NCBI RefSeq assembly: GCF_001449115.1
Contig: NZ_LAIJ01000001.1
Coordinates: 1 to 64,000, forward strand
Direction: 5' to 3'
Length of the DNA: 64,000 nucleotides
Origin: Occallatibacter gabretensis
GTDB taxonomy: Bacteria; Acidobacteriota; Terriglobia; Terriglobales; Acidobacteriaceae
Part shown: one piece after another, positions 19,927-28,834 of the stretch
How the letters are laid out: each line of letters opens with the position of its first letter
How positions within the stretch are numbered: position 1 is the first letter of the stretch
Translations under genes and position numbers: made by a program
The notes under the pieces: model-generated
What the model was told of the DNA's origin: nothing
The model's input: only the letters and a program-made list of their open reading frames with translations
Database searches by the model: none

Positions 19927-22900
19927 ATGCTCCGTTCGCGTCTTGTCTCTCTGGGTGCAATCGCTACAGTTCTGTTTGCTTCCATGCTGCTTAAGGCTCA
20001 GCAGTCCGTGGTTTCTCCGCGTATAGTCGCGCCCATCGATGAGTCAAAACTCATTGCGCTTCCGGGCGGCGTGCCATTGCTCGCCCGTTCAGAGTTTGAT
20101 CTCGGACGTGCGTCCGCCAGCACGCAGATGACCTCCGTGCGCCTGGTTCTCTCTCTCTCGCTTCAGCAAGAGGCAGCACTCAAGAAATTTATGGCAGAGC
20201 AGCTCGATCCGGCCTCGCCGAACTACCGCAAATGGCTTACACCGGATCAATTCGGCAAGCTCTATGGGGCTTCGGACACGGATATTCAGGTCCTCGTTAC
20301 CTGGCTTGAGTCGCAGGGCTTCACGGTGCAGCCCGTTCCCCAGGGTCGCGTGAGCATTTCCTTTTCTGGTTCCGTCAGTGAGATCGAGGCTGCGTTCCAC
20401 ACGGAGATTCACTCCTTTCGTGCGAACGAACAGGAGTTTCTGTCCAACATTTCCGCTCCCAGAATTCCTTCCGCGCTCGCGCCGGTTGTCTCTGGTATTG
20501 CGGGGCTCAATACGATTAAGCCCCGCGCGCACAACGCTTCAGCCACCTCTGGCACATATGATCCAAAGCAAAAGCGTTTCATTCCAGCGGATAGTGACGC
20601 CTCAGGGCCCAGGCCTTTCTTAACCATTGGAAGCGCTACTTCCGGGTATAGCTTCTATGTTGTTCCCGCGGATGCGGCCACCATTTACAACACGCCCAAC
20701 AGCTTCAATACCAGCTTTAGTAGCGGAAGCAGCTATACAGGGTCGGGCGTTACCATCGGCATCGGCGGAGATGCGCCCATTCAAGCGGGCACTGTCGCCA
20801 GCTACCGCTCTCAATTCCTCGGCAACTCTACCCAGATCACCATTACGACCGTAGGCACTGCTCCTACCAGCACAAACGACACGGATGAAGCCTACATCGA
20901 TACGGAGCTTTCCGGTGGCCTGGCTCCCGGAGCCACTATCAACTTCTACACTGCCATTAACCTCAGCGATGCCATTAACCAGGCGATTGAGGACAACAAG
21001 GTAGATATCTTCAGCCTCAGCTTCGGCAATTGCGAGGCCAATTTAACCACCGCCGACAATCAACTCATCAACAGCTGGTGGCAGCAGGCTGCCTCTCAGG
21101 GGATTGCCGTTACGGTCTCCACCGGCGACTCCGGGGCAGCAGGTTGCGACAACGACAACACTGAGGAGGTCGCGCAGTTCGGCCTCCAGGTCAATGGTTT
21201 TGCCTCCACGCCCTTCAACATTGCTGTTGGCGGCACGGATTTTTCAGCCCTTTTGAGCAATTTTGGTTCGTATGTAAGTACCAGCAATGGAACTTATTAC
21301 GAAAGTGCTGTAAGTTACATTCCGGAATCCACCTGGAACGATTCAGCGGTCACGGATGGCCTGCTTGCGCAAAATACGCCCTACGAAAACTCCAAATTAC
21401 AAACCGACATTGGCGGCGGCAGTGGCGGCGCAAGCTCCTGTTCCACAAACGCGAATAATGCGACAAACACGACTATCGCCACCTGCACCAGCGGCTACGC
21501 CAAGCCGTCATGGCAAACCGGAGCCGGAGTGCCTTCGGATGGCGTTCGTGATCTGCCTGACATATCCCTTTTCGCCAGCAATGGCTTTGATGGAGCAGCC
21601 TGGCTTGTGTGCACAGACGGCACTTTTACTCAAAACGGCGTCACCTACACGACGAATTGCGAAACACAGAGTGGCGGGGGTTTTTCTTTCACAGGCTACG
21701 GCGGAACTTCCACCTCGGCGCCCGCCTTCGCCGGCATTCTGGCTCTTGTTCAGCAGAAGACAGGCAGTCGCCTCGGTCAGGCTGCCAAGAACCTGTACGG
21801 CCTCTATAACGGGCCCAATGCCTCTGCGGTCTTTCACGACACCACCACCGGCAATATTTCAGTGCCATGCAACTCTGGCACGCCCAACTGCAGCAAGAAC
21901 ACCGCGGGCTACTACTTCCTTACTGGATACAACACCACTACTGGATACGATCTCGCTACAGGTCTTGGCAGCGTGAATGTGACTAACCTTGTTAACTACT
22001 GGGGCGCGGCCACCGGCACCAACAAGGCCACGGTCTCGGTGACGCCGGGGTCATCTTCCATCACAACAAGTCAGTCTCTGACTGTTACAGGCTCGGTCAC
22101 TGGTACCGCGGGCACGTCTACGGGCACCGTCACACTCACCTCCGGGACCTACACTTCAACAGCAGCCACGCTCAACGGTAGTGGTAACTACAGCATCACC
22201 GTTCCCGCCGGCTCGCTGATTGCCGGTACGGATACGCTCACGGTTAGCTATAGTGGTGACTCCAACTACGCCACTGCCACGGGCACGGGCAGCGTTACGG
22301 TCGCCAAAGCCACTCCTGCGCTGACGGTATCGCCGGCCAGCACAGTCGTCACCGGTGCTATTACCAACCTGAGCGTCACTATCACGGTGAACGGAGGTTC
22401 GGTCACACCTACGGGCACAGTCACCCTCTCCGCAACCGGCGGATATTCCGGCAGTCCATGCACTCTCGCCGCTGGAGCCTGCACCTTTTCTGTTCCCGTC
22501 TCCTCGCTGCCGCAGGGCACGGTTACTCTTACCAGTTCGTACAGTGGCGACAGCCTTTTCAACTCCACCTCAAATACCGCAACCATCACGGTAAACATCT
22601 ATCAGCCCAAAATTAGTTTTACCCTGCCTTCAAACGTCACCACCACTTCTACATTGCAAATCCCCGTCACAGTCACCGGGGTTTCCGGCGAGCCAGTTCC
22701 GACCGGCGGGGTGATCTTGTCTGGTTATTTCGGCGACTACGGAGATGGCGTCAATCTCGCCAACGGAACTGCTACCTACTCTTTTGCTCCCGGCAACTTT
22801 GACGGTGGCACACTCACGCTCAGCTTCGCTTACTCTGGCGATACTTATTACAGATCAACTACTGTTACCGGAACCATGACAGTGAGCAAATCCGCTGCTA

Positions 22901-24063
22901 CGCTCACCATCGTTCCAAGTTCCACGGCTATCCAGACTAACCAGGCTCTTACTGTCACAGGCAGCATTTCCGGAGGAGCCGGAATCCCGAGTATTCCCGG
23001 CACCGTCATCATTTCCGGAGGGGGCTATACATCTTCGGCAATGACCCTCCTTGTCACGAACGGCACGTACTTCGTCACGATCCCTGCAAACAGTCTCAAA
23101 GCCGGCGCAGATACATTAACTGCCACATTTAGTGGCGATGACTTCTACAACTCTGCCACTAGCTCCGCAGCTGTTACTGTTACTACTCCACCTACACCCA
23201 CGATCACCGTTACCCCCGCATCCTCCACCGTTGACAGCGGACAGTCCCTGGCGGTCGTCATCAATGTCGCTGGAATTTCCGGTTTAGCTGCACCTACCGG
23301 CACGGTTATCCTCACCGCAGGCAGCTACACCTCCAGCGCAACGTCGCTTTCCTCGGGAGCGGCCAACTTCACCATCCCTGCAAACAGTCTTTCCGCCGGT
23401 ACCGACAGCATTTCTGCTGCATACAGCGGAGATGCTGTTTACTTATCCGCCAGCGGTTCAGCTTCAGTCACAGTCACGGCCTCGGCCTTCTCGCTCAGCA
23501 GCACTACGCCGAGTTCTGTTTCGCCTGGCACGGTGACCCAAGCCACTATCACTGTCAGCAGCAGCACCAATTACAGCGGGAGCATTTCTCTTTCCTGTTC
23601 TCTCACCACCTCGCCCACGGGTGCGGCCAATGGGCCCTCCTGCTCGGTCACGGGGTCCCCGGTAACACTGAGTTCTTCCACGACCAGCGGCACTGCCACA
23701 GTCAATTTCTCCACGACGGCAGCCTCCGCGGTTCCCGGCCAGGTCGCAAGACTTGGCTCCGGCAGGCCGGACCCAGGGAAGTCAGGCTGGACTAAAGCAG
23801 GAGCGGCCACATTGCTCGCCTTTCTTGTGTTTCTGGGCATTCCTGCACGTCGCCGGGCGTGGCGTGCTGTCGTTGGAGTGCTCGTCCTTATTGCAGCTCT
23901 CGGAACCCTTTCCGCTTGCGGCGGCGGAAGCAGTAGCGGAGGAGGGGGTGGTGGCGGCAGCACTGGAACCACGGCTGGCGCGTATACATTCACAGTCACA
24001 GCCACTGGAACTCCGGCCGTGTCCCCAGCGCCCACGGCGACCATTACCCTCACGGTCAACTAA
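19927..24063 (+). CDS. Secreted pro-kumamolisin/sedolisin protease (S53) with tandem Ig-like repeats
   Basis: A 1378-residue acid-type serine protease. Order: signal peptide (1-25), pro-domain (about 35-200, 'MAEQLDPASPNYRKWLTPDQF' region), S53 catalytic domain (about 230-700), then five Ig-like repeats of about 95 residues each (coding 22024-23478), a beta-rich segment, a hydrophobic segment near residue 1290 followed by Arg residues, then 'LSACGGGSSSGGGG' and a short tail. Catalytic residues seen: Glu and Asp in 'TDEAYIDTELSG', oxyanion Asp in 'VSTGDSGAAGC', Ser in 'YGGTSTSAPAF'. S53 proteases are acid-active and self-processed; the repeats probably hold it at the surface or bind polymers. 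It is followed by a strong terminator. The gene is intact. Confidence 0.93.
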   Translation: MLRSRLVSLGAIATVLFASMLLKAQQSVVSPRIVAPIDESKLIALPGGVPLLARSEFDLGRASASTQMTSVRLVLSLSLQQEAALKKFMAEQLDPASPNYRKWLTPDQFGKLYGASDTDIQVLVTWLESQGFTVQPVPQGRVSISFSGSVSEIEAAFHTEIHSFRANEQEFLSNISAPRIPSALAPVVSGIAGLNTIKPRAHNASATSGTYDPKQKRFIPADSDASGPRPFLTIGSATSGYSFYVVPADAATIYNTPNSFNTSFSSGSSYTGSGVTIGIGGDAPIQAGTVASYRSQFLGNSTQITITTVGTAPTSTNDTDEAYIDTELSGGLAPGATINFYTAINLSDAINQAIEDNKVDIFSLSFGNCEANLTTADNQLINSWWQQAASQGIAVTVSTGDSGAAGCDNDNTEEVAQFGLQVNGFASTPFNIAVGGTDFSALLSNFGSYVSTSNGTYYESAVSYIPESTWNDSAVTDGLLAQNTPYENSKLQTDIGGGSGGASSCSTNANNATNTTIATCTSGYAKPSWQTGAGVPSDGVRDLPDISLFASNGFDGAAWLVCTDGTFTQNGVTYTTNCETQSGGGFSFTGYGGTSTSAPAFAGILALVQQKTGSRLGQAAKNLYGLYNGPNASAVFHDTTTGNISVPCNSGTPNCSKNTAGYYFLTGYNTTTGYDLATGLGSVNVTNLVNYWGAATGTNKATVSVTPGSSSITTSQSLTVTGSVTGTAGTSTGTVTLTSGTYTSTAATLNGSGNYSITVPAGSLIAGTDTLTVSYSGDSNYATATGTGSVTVAKATPALTVSPASTVVTGAITNLSVTITVNGGSVTPTGTVTLSATGGYSGSPCTLAAGACTFSVPVSSLPQGTVTLTSSYSGDSLFNSTSNTATITVNIYQPKISFTLPSNVTTTSTLQIPVTVTGVSGEPVPTGGVILSGYFGDYGDGVNLANGTATYSFAPGNFDGGTLTLSFAYSGDTYYRSTTVTGTMTVSKSAATLTIVPSSTAIQTNQALTVTGSISGGAGIPSIPGTVIISGGGYTSSAMTLLVTNGTYFVTIPANSLKAGADTLTATFSGDDFYNSATSSAAVTVTTPPTPTITVTPASSTVDSGQSLAVVINVAGISGLAAPTGTVILTAGSYTSSATSLSSGAANFTIPANSLSAGTDSISAAYSGDAVYLSASGSASVTVTASAFSLSSTTPSSVSPGTVTQATITVSSSTNYSGSISLSCSLTTSPTGAANGPSCSVTGSPVTLSSSTTSGTATVNFSTTAASAVPGQVARLGSGRPDPGKSGWTKAGAATLLAFLVFLGIPARRRAWRAVVGVLVLIAALGTLSACGGGSSSGGGGGGGSTGTTAGAYTFTVTATGTPAVSPAPTATITLTVN

Positions 24064-24074
24064 TCTCCAAACGC

Positions 24075-24114
24075 AAATCGGCCCGTCCATTGTGGACGGG
24101 CCGATTTATTTTTG
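24075..24114 (+). terminator. Rho-independent terminator of the S53 protease gene
   Basis: A 14-base perfect stem (AAATCGGCCCGTCC at 24075-24088, GGACGGGCCGATTT at 24094-24107) with a five-base loop, followed by ATTTTTG. It starts 12 bases after the stop codon. The A-run on the left arm could also let it work on the other strand, where the next gene (a response regulator) ends 79 bases away. Confidence 0.92.
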
Positions 24115-24192
24115 CAGTACTTCAAGAACATGAGAGAGCAGGGAATCGGAACCAGTCTTCTGGTTCCAGTGCCCGGATCTCTTTTCCGGTTT

Positions 24193-24570
24193 CTACTTCA
24201 CGCTTCGCAGTTTATTCAGCAGATCCTGCGGATGCACAGGCTTGGCAAGAATCTCAAAGTCGTATCCTTGCGCTCGCGCCTTTTCCAGCAGATCGGCCGT
24301 CGCCGCCTGGCCGGAAAAGAGCAGAATCTTAATGCTGGGCAGAAGCTCGCGAATCTTGATTGCGGCGTCAATACCGTTCAGGTCCGCCATAATTACATCC
24401 GAAATCAGCATCTCCGGCTTAAATTCCGGCGCGAGTTCCAAGGCCTTTTCGCCGGTATATACCGCGCGCGCCTCAAAGCCGCTCTGGTTCAGAATCATGG
24501 CCAGCGTATCGGCGATAACTCGTTCGTCATCGGCGACAAGAACTTTGGGTTTGGGGGATGGTTCGGGCAT
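24193..24570 (-). CDS. Stand-alone response-regulator receiver domain (CheY-like)
   Basis: A 125-residue single-domain receiver. The start at 24570 is supported by AGGAGA five bases upstream; a longer upstream frame has no such site. Visible: acidic pair in 'VLVADDERVIADT', phospho-accepting Asp in 'LISDVIMADLNG' near residue 57, the Ser of 'KILLFSGQA', and the conserved Lys in 'EILAKPVHPQDLL'. There is no output domain, so it must act through protein contacts, or as a phosphate sink. No histidine kinase is adjacent; the partner is unknown. It is divergent from the ABC transporter genes. Confidence 0.9.
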   Translation of the reverse strand: MPEPSPKPKVLVADDERVIADTLAMILNQSGFEARAVYTGEKALELAPEFKPEMLISDVIMADLNGIDAAIKIRELLPSIKILLFSGQAATADLLEKARAQGYDFEILAKPVHPQDLLNKLRSVK

Positions 24571-24910
24571 AGTCTCCTGTATTTCGGGTCGATTTGCTGT
24601 CCACTTCAGAATCAATCAAACGCAAGCGGAATCATGGCGGATGTCCTGCTTTGACAAACCCGTGCAGCGAATGAGACGTTTAACCCAATGATACGCTGAT
24701 TCCAGGGAACGCAAAGCAAAAGGTTCGGCAACGCAAATTCACAATCTGGCAAACGCAATCCATCCGGGGTTTCTCCCTCGTGATGTCTAAATTCACTCGT
24801 CTGCAACTCTGTCATTCTACACTCGCAACATCGTTTGCAGTTGAATTTTCATCTTGAATGCTGACACCCCCACCGGGCCTCCTGAGGGCTCTGCAATCGG
24901 AGATTCGCGT
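24571..24910. other. Divergent gap between the receiver gene and the ABC transporter operon
   Basis: About 340 bases with promoters expected in both directions. I see no hairpin, no T-run and no -35/-10 pair I would defend. An open TTG start at 24854 could extend the ATPase gene by 19 codons into it, but lacks a ribosome-binding site. Confidence 0.5.
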
Positions 24911-26293
24911 ATGACCTCAGCCACCACTCCCGCGCTCCCCCAGGCTCCGGCCGGCGAAGCGATCATTCGTGCGGAAAAGATAGAGAAATACTATTCGCAG
25001 CCCAGCGAAAATCGTATCCAGGTCATTTCCGCAACCGATCTTGAGATCGTTCCTGGCGAAATTCTCGCTCTCCTCGGCCCCTCCGGCTCCGGCAAATCCA
25101 CCATGCTCCGAATGCTTACCGGCCTTTCACGTCCCTCCGCCGGCCAGGTCTACTGGCATGAGAAGCCCATCGCCGAAGCCCAGATCAACGTCTCCATTGT
25201 CTTCCAGAGCTTCGCACTCTTCCCCTGGCTTACCGTTCTTGAAAACGTAGAAGCTCCGCTCCAGGCCCGCGGCGTCTCGCCTGATGGGCGCCGTGAGCGC
25301 AGCCTCCGCATGCTCGATACCGTCGGGCTGGCCGGTTTTGAAGCGGCTTACCCCAAGGAACTTTCCGGCGGCATGCGCCAGCGTGTCGGTTTCGCCCGAG
25401 CGCTCGTCGTCGAGCCCGAAGTTCTCTTCATGGATGAGCCATTTTCAGCCCTGGACGTCCTCACCGCCGAGAACCTCCGCTCCGAACTCCTTGAACTGTG
25501 GGCTAACAAAACCATGCCTACCAAGGCCGTCTTCATCGTCACCCACAACATTGAAGAAGCCGTTCTTCTGGCCGATCGCATTATCGTCCTGGGCCGCAAT
25601 CCTGGGCATATCCGCACCGACTTCCGCGTGCAGATCCCACAGCCTCGTGACCGTAAAGCCGAGGCCTTCACGCAACTCGTCGACTACATCTACAAGGTCC
25701 TCACTCGTCCCGACGTCGTGCCGACGGAAATTCCCACCCATCCTGACGGCAAAAAAGTTCGCGACCAGCGGCAAATGCGCTACCAGATGTTGCCGCATGC
25801 CCGGCCCGGGGGCGTCGCGGGACTCCTCGAACTGGTCCTCGACAAGGGCGGGCGCGACGACATCTACCGCCTCGCCGATGATCTCGCCTTCGAAATCGAC
25901 GATCTGCTTCCTATCGTCGACGCCGCTCAGCTTCTCGGTTTCCTCAAGGTTGAGGAAGGCGACGCTGCCATCACGGAATCCGGAGCTGAGTTCGCTAACT
26001 CTGAAATCCTCCATCAGAAGGAGCTCTTCCGCGAAGCAGCCACAGCCAACGTCCTGCTTCTGCGCCAGATCGTGCGGGCGCTCGAAGCCAAAAGCGACCA
26101 CTCCGTGCCGGAAGACTTCTTCCTCGACATGCTCGACGAACAATTCTCCGACGAAGAAAGTCTCCGCCAGCTTGAAACCGCCATCACCTGGGGCCGCTAC
26201 GCTGAACTCTTTGACTTCGACGCAGCGCGCCGCCGCTTCTTCCTGCCAAAAGAAGAGGAAGAGGAAGCCGAAGCCGCCGGAGGCGTCGAGTGA
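24911..26293 (+). CDS. ABC transporter ATPase of the nitrate/sulfonate/taurine type with a C-terminal AAA-associated domain
   Basis: A 460-residue ATPase. I prefer the ATG at 24911, with CGGAGA eight bases upstream, over a TTG at 24854. Residues about 25-255 form the nucleotide-binding domain: Walker A 'LLGPSGSGKSTML', Q-loop 'VFQSFALFPW', signature 'ELSGGMRQRVGFARAL', Walker B 'VLFMDEPFSALD', and H-loop 'IVTHNIEEA'. After it comes an extra domain of about 180 residues ('DDIYRLADDLAFEIDDLLPIVDAAQ'), matching the AAA-associated C-terminal domain found on some such ATPases, ending in a Glu-rich tail. Its stop overlaps the permease start (GTGA). Substrate is unknown, and no periplasmic binding protein gene is adjacent. 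Confidence 0.88.
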   Translation: MTSATTPALPQAPAGEAIIRAEKIEKYYSQPSENRIQVISATDLEIVPGEILALLGPSGSGKSTMLRMLTGLSRPSAGQVYWHEKPIAEAQINVSIVFQSFALFPWLTVLENVEAPLQARGVSPDGRRERSLRMLDTVGLAGFEAAYPKELSGGMRQRVGFARALVVEPEVLFMDEPFSALDVLTAENLRSELLELWANKTMPTKAVFIVTHNIEEAVLLADRIIVLGRNPGHIRTDFRVQIPQPRDRKAEAFTQLVDYIYKVLTRPDVVPTEIPTHPDGKKVRDQRQMRYQMLPHARPGGVAGLLELVLDKGGRDDIYRLADDLAFEIDDLLPIVDAAQLLGFLKVEEGDAAITESGAEFANSEILHQKELFREAATANVLLLRQIVRALEAKSDHSVPEDFFLDMLDEQFSDEESLRQLETAITWGRYAELFDFDAARRRFFLPKEEEEEAEAAGGVE

Positions 26294-28032
26294 AGATTTA
26301 CCATCCCTTCGCCCGCTCGCTCGTCACCGTTCGCAGCTGGCCTTTTTTCATTGATCTCGGGGTGGCGTTCTGCGGCCTCGCGCTCTTCTTCTGTGTTCTG
26401 AACACGGCTCGTTACTGGATGACCACGGCTACCCCCGTCATCCCCATCTCGCACTCCATCAGTGCGCTGCCGATGTACGCCGTCTACTCCGTCGTGCGTA
26501 TCGGCATCGCATATCTGCTCAGCCTGGTGTTTGCCATCGCCTATGGCTACACCGCTGTCTATAACCCGCGCATTGAAGGCTGGATGGTGGCTGTCCTCGA
26601 CATCCTGCAGTCGATCCCAGTTCTCAGCTTCCTTCCACCCATTGTTCTTGCCATGGTCAGCCTCATCCCTGGCCGCCAGCTCGGTATTGAGTTAGCAGTT
26701 ATCTTCCTCATCTTCACTGGCCAGGTCTGGAATCTTGCGTTCAGCTTTTACTCCTCGCTCAAGAGCATTCCGAAGGAGATGACCGAGGCTTCGCGCATCT
26801 ACCGCTACTCGCCCTGGCAGCGCTTCTGGCAGCTTGAAATGCCCTATGCCGCTATAGGCCTGGTGTGGAACTCCATTGTCTCGGTCGCCGGTGGATGGTT
26901 CGCCCTGATGCTCTGCGAAATGTTCACCATGGGTGACCGTAACTTTCAGCTTCCCGGCCTCGGCAGTTACATGCAGTCTGCGGCAGAATCCGGCGATATA
27001 ACTGCCCTTTTCAGCGGCATCGGCGTAGTCGTTCTCATCGTTGTTGCCACCGATCAGCTTGTCTGGCGCCCTCTTATCGTGTGGAGCGACAAGTTCAAAT
27101 TCGAGCAGGTAGAGTCCGCCGACCGGGCCACCTCGCCCATCCTTGAACTTCTCCGCCGCTCGCGCCTCTCTTTGCTGCCGGGTCAGCTGTGGGCTCGTAT
27201 TGAGGAACCGGTCTACCGCCGTCTCGCCCACACCCGCGCCTGCCAAGTTGTAGAACCTATCGACGACGACAGCAGCAAACGCAAAGGGGCCGTTCTTTTC
27301 TGGGCTCTCGTTGTGGCTATCGTCATCGCCGGCGCGTGGGCCGTCATGCAGGCTCTCGTGATGCTTCGCACAGTCAGCTGGGCGGACCTTCGCGGCCTGC
27401 TGGCGGGCGCTCTGGCCACCTTCCTGCGCGTCAATGCCGCTCTGCTCATCTCCGCTGTCTGGACTATCCCCGCGGGCGTTGCTATCGGGTTCAACCAGCG
27501 GCTTGCACGCATCGTGCAGCCCGTCGCGCAGGTTCTCGCTTCTGTACCCGCTTCAGCCTTTTATCCGGTGCTTCTGCTGGGCCTGATGAAAATTGGCGGA
27601 GGGCTCGGCATCGGCTCCGTTGCGCTCATGCTTCTCGGTACGCAGTGGTACATCCTGTTCAACGTCATCGCCGGAGCCATGTCCATTCCGTCTGATCTCA
27701 AAGAGGTCACGCGGCTTTATGGCTTTACGCGCTACCAGCGCTGGACGCGTCTCATTCTGCCGGGAATTTTTCCTTATCTCATTACCGGCATGGTCACAGC
27801 CTCTGGAGGCGCCTGGAACGCCTCCGTAATGGCCGAATACGCGCACGTAAAAACAGGCATCATCCAGACTGTCGGGCTGGGCGCAGAGATCAGCTCAGCC
27901 ACAGATGCGGGCAAGTTTCCGATCATCCTACTGGCCACCATCCTGATTTCGCTCATGGTTGTCACCATGAACCGTCTGATCTGGCGCCGTCTCTATCGCC
28001 TGGCTGAAACCCGCTACAAGCTCGAAGGCTAA
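26290..28032 (+). CDS. Fused two-domain ABC transporter permease (SsuC/TauC-like halves)
   Basis: A 580-residue membrane protein starting at a GTG that overlaps the ATPase stop by four bases. It carries two copies of the binding-protein-dependent permease fold: about residues 1-275 and 340-580. Each half has an EAA-like cytoplasmic loop, 'MTEASRIYRYSPWQRFWQLEMP' in the first and 'KEVTRLYGFTRYQRWTRLILP' in the second, both meant to dock with the ATPase. A charged linker near residue 330 joins the halves. A single chain supplying both membrane halves matches a subset of nitrate/sulfonate/bicarbonate-type systems. With no solute-binding protein next to it, the transport direction and substrate remain open. 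Confidence 0.88.
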   Translation: MKIYHPFARSLVTVRSWPFFIDLGVAFCGLALFFCVLNTARYWMTTATPVIPISHSISALPMYAVYSVVRIGIAYLLSLVFAIAYGYTAVYNPRIEGWMVAVLDILQSIPVLSFLPPIVLAMVSLIPGRQLGIELAVIFLIFTGQVWNLAFSFYSSLKSIPKEMTEASRIYRYSPWQRFWQLEMPYAAIGLVWNSIVSVAGGWFALMLCEMFTMGDRNFQLPGLGSYMQSAAESGDITALFSGIGVVVLIVVATDQLVWRPLIVWSDKFKFEQVESADRATSPILELLRRSRLSLLPGQLWARIEEPVYRRLAHTRACQVVEPIDDDSSKRKGAVLFWALVVAIVIAGAWAVMQALVMLRTVSWADLRGLLAGALATFLRVNAALLISAVWTIPAGVAIGFNQRLARIVQPVAQVLASVPASAFYPVLLLGLMKIGGGLGIGSVALMLLGTQWYILFNVIAGAMSIPSDLKEVTRLYGFTRYQRWTRLILPGIFPYLITGMVTASGGAWNASVMAEYAHVKTGIIQTVGLGAEISSATDAGKFPIILLATILISLMVVTMNRLIWRRLYRLAETRYKLEG

Positions 28033-28047
28033 GCTCCGGCAGCTGGG

Positions 28048-28731
28048 CTATTTGCCCTTGTAATCGAAGAAGAGGTCAGGGAACTCCTTCTTCAGCGCTT
28101 CGATCTTTGGCCGGTCACAGACCAGGATGTAAGGGTTGTTGGGGTTATTCAGCGCATAGTCCTGGTGATAGGACTCCGCATCGTAAAAGCCCTTCAATGG
28201 CGTCACTTGCGTCACAATCGGTTTCGGAAAGACGTGGGCCGCATCGAGCTGCGCAATGTACGCGGTGCTGATCTTCTTCTGCTCGTCTGTCAGATAAAAA
28301 ATCGCGGAACGATAAGAGCTTCCTATGTCCGGTCCCTGCCGATTCAGCTGCGTCGGGTCATGCGCCACCGAGAAGAAAATCTGCAGCAGCTTTCCATACG
28401 TAATCTTCGAGGGGTCATAGATGACCTTGACTGACTCCGCGTGCCCAGTCATCTCTGTACCCACCTGTTGGTAAGTCGCAGTATCCGCCGTGCCACCTGA
28501 ATAACCAGCCGTCGTCGAAGTCACGCCCTTGACCCGCTCAAAGACCGACTGAATGCCCCAGAAGCATCCTCCAGCAAAAACAGCCTCCACTTTTCCACGC
28601 GCATTGGCAAGCGGCGCGTCCTGCTGCGGAGCCGGAACCCCGAGGCGGGTTTGTGCCGGCGAGCAACCTGCGAGGGCGAGCACGAGGACGGCAGTTGAAA
28701 TGGTCCAGCGGACGGAAAGGGAGCGAATCAT
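28048..28731 (-). CDS. msrA: Exported peptide-methionine (S)-S-oxide reductase
   Basis: A 227-residue MsrA, converging on the transporter gene with a 15-base gap. The start at 28731 has GAGG five bases upstream and opens a lipoprotein-like signal: 'STAVLVLALAGCSPAQ', with the Cys after 'ALAG' as the likely lipidated residue. The catalytic domain has 'VFAGGCFWGIQSVFERVKG' with the reactive Cys, 'GYSGGTADTATYQQV', 'GHAESVKVIYDP' and 'FFSVAHDPTQLNRQG'. Most MsrA proteins are cytoplasmic; this form would repair methionine oxidation in envelope proteins and needs an external electron source. No msrB is adjacent. Confidence 0.94.
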   Translation of the reverse strand: MIRSLSVRWTISTAVLVLALAGCSPAQTRLGVPAPQQDAPLANARGKVEAVFAGGCFWGIQSVFERVKGVTSTTAGYSGGTADTATYQQVGTEMTGHAESVKVIYDPSKITYGKLLQIFFSVAHDPTQLNRQGPDIGSSYRSAIFYLTDEQKKISTAYIAQLDAAHVFPKPIVTQVTPLKGFYDAESYHQDYALNNPNNPYILVCDRPKIEALKKEFPDLFFDYKGK

Positions 28732-28834
28732 GAAAACCTCCAGGCACTGCATCTTATATACGCTTCAACAAGCATAGAAGTTACGCCAGGTCATGTCTTT
28801 GGCTGGTTTACTCTTTCTTCAGAGGGCCTTCTCC

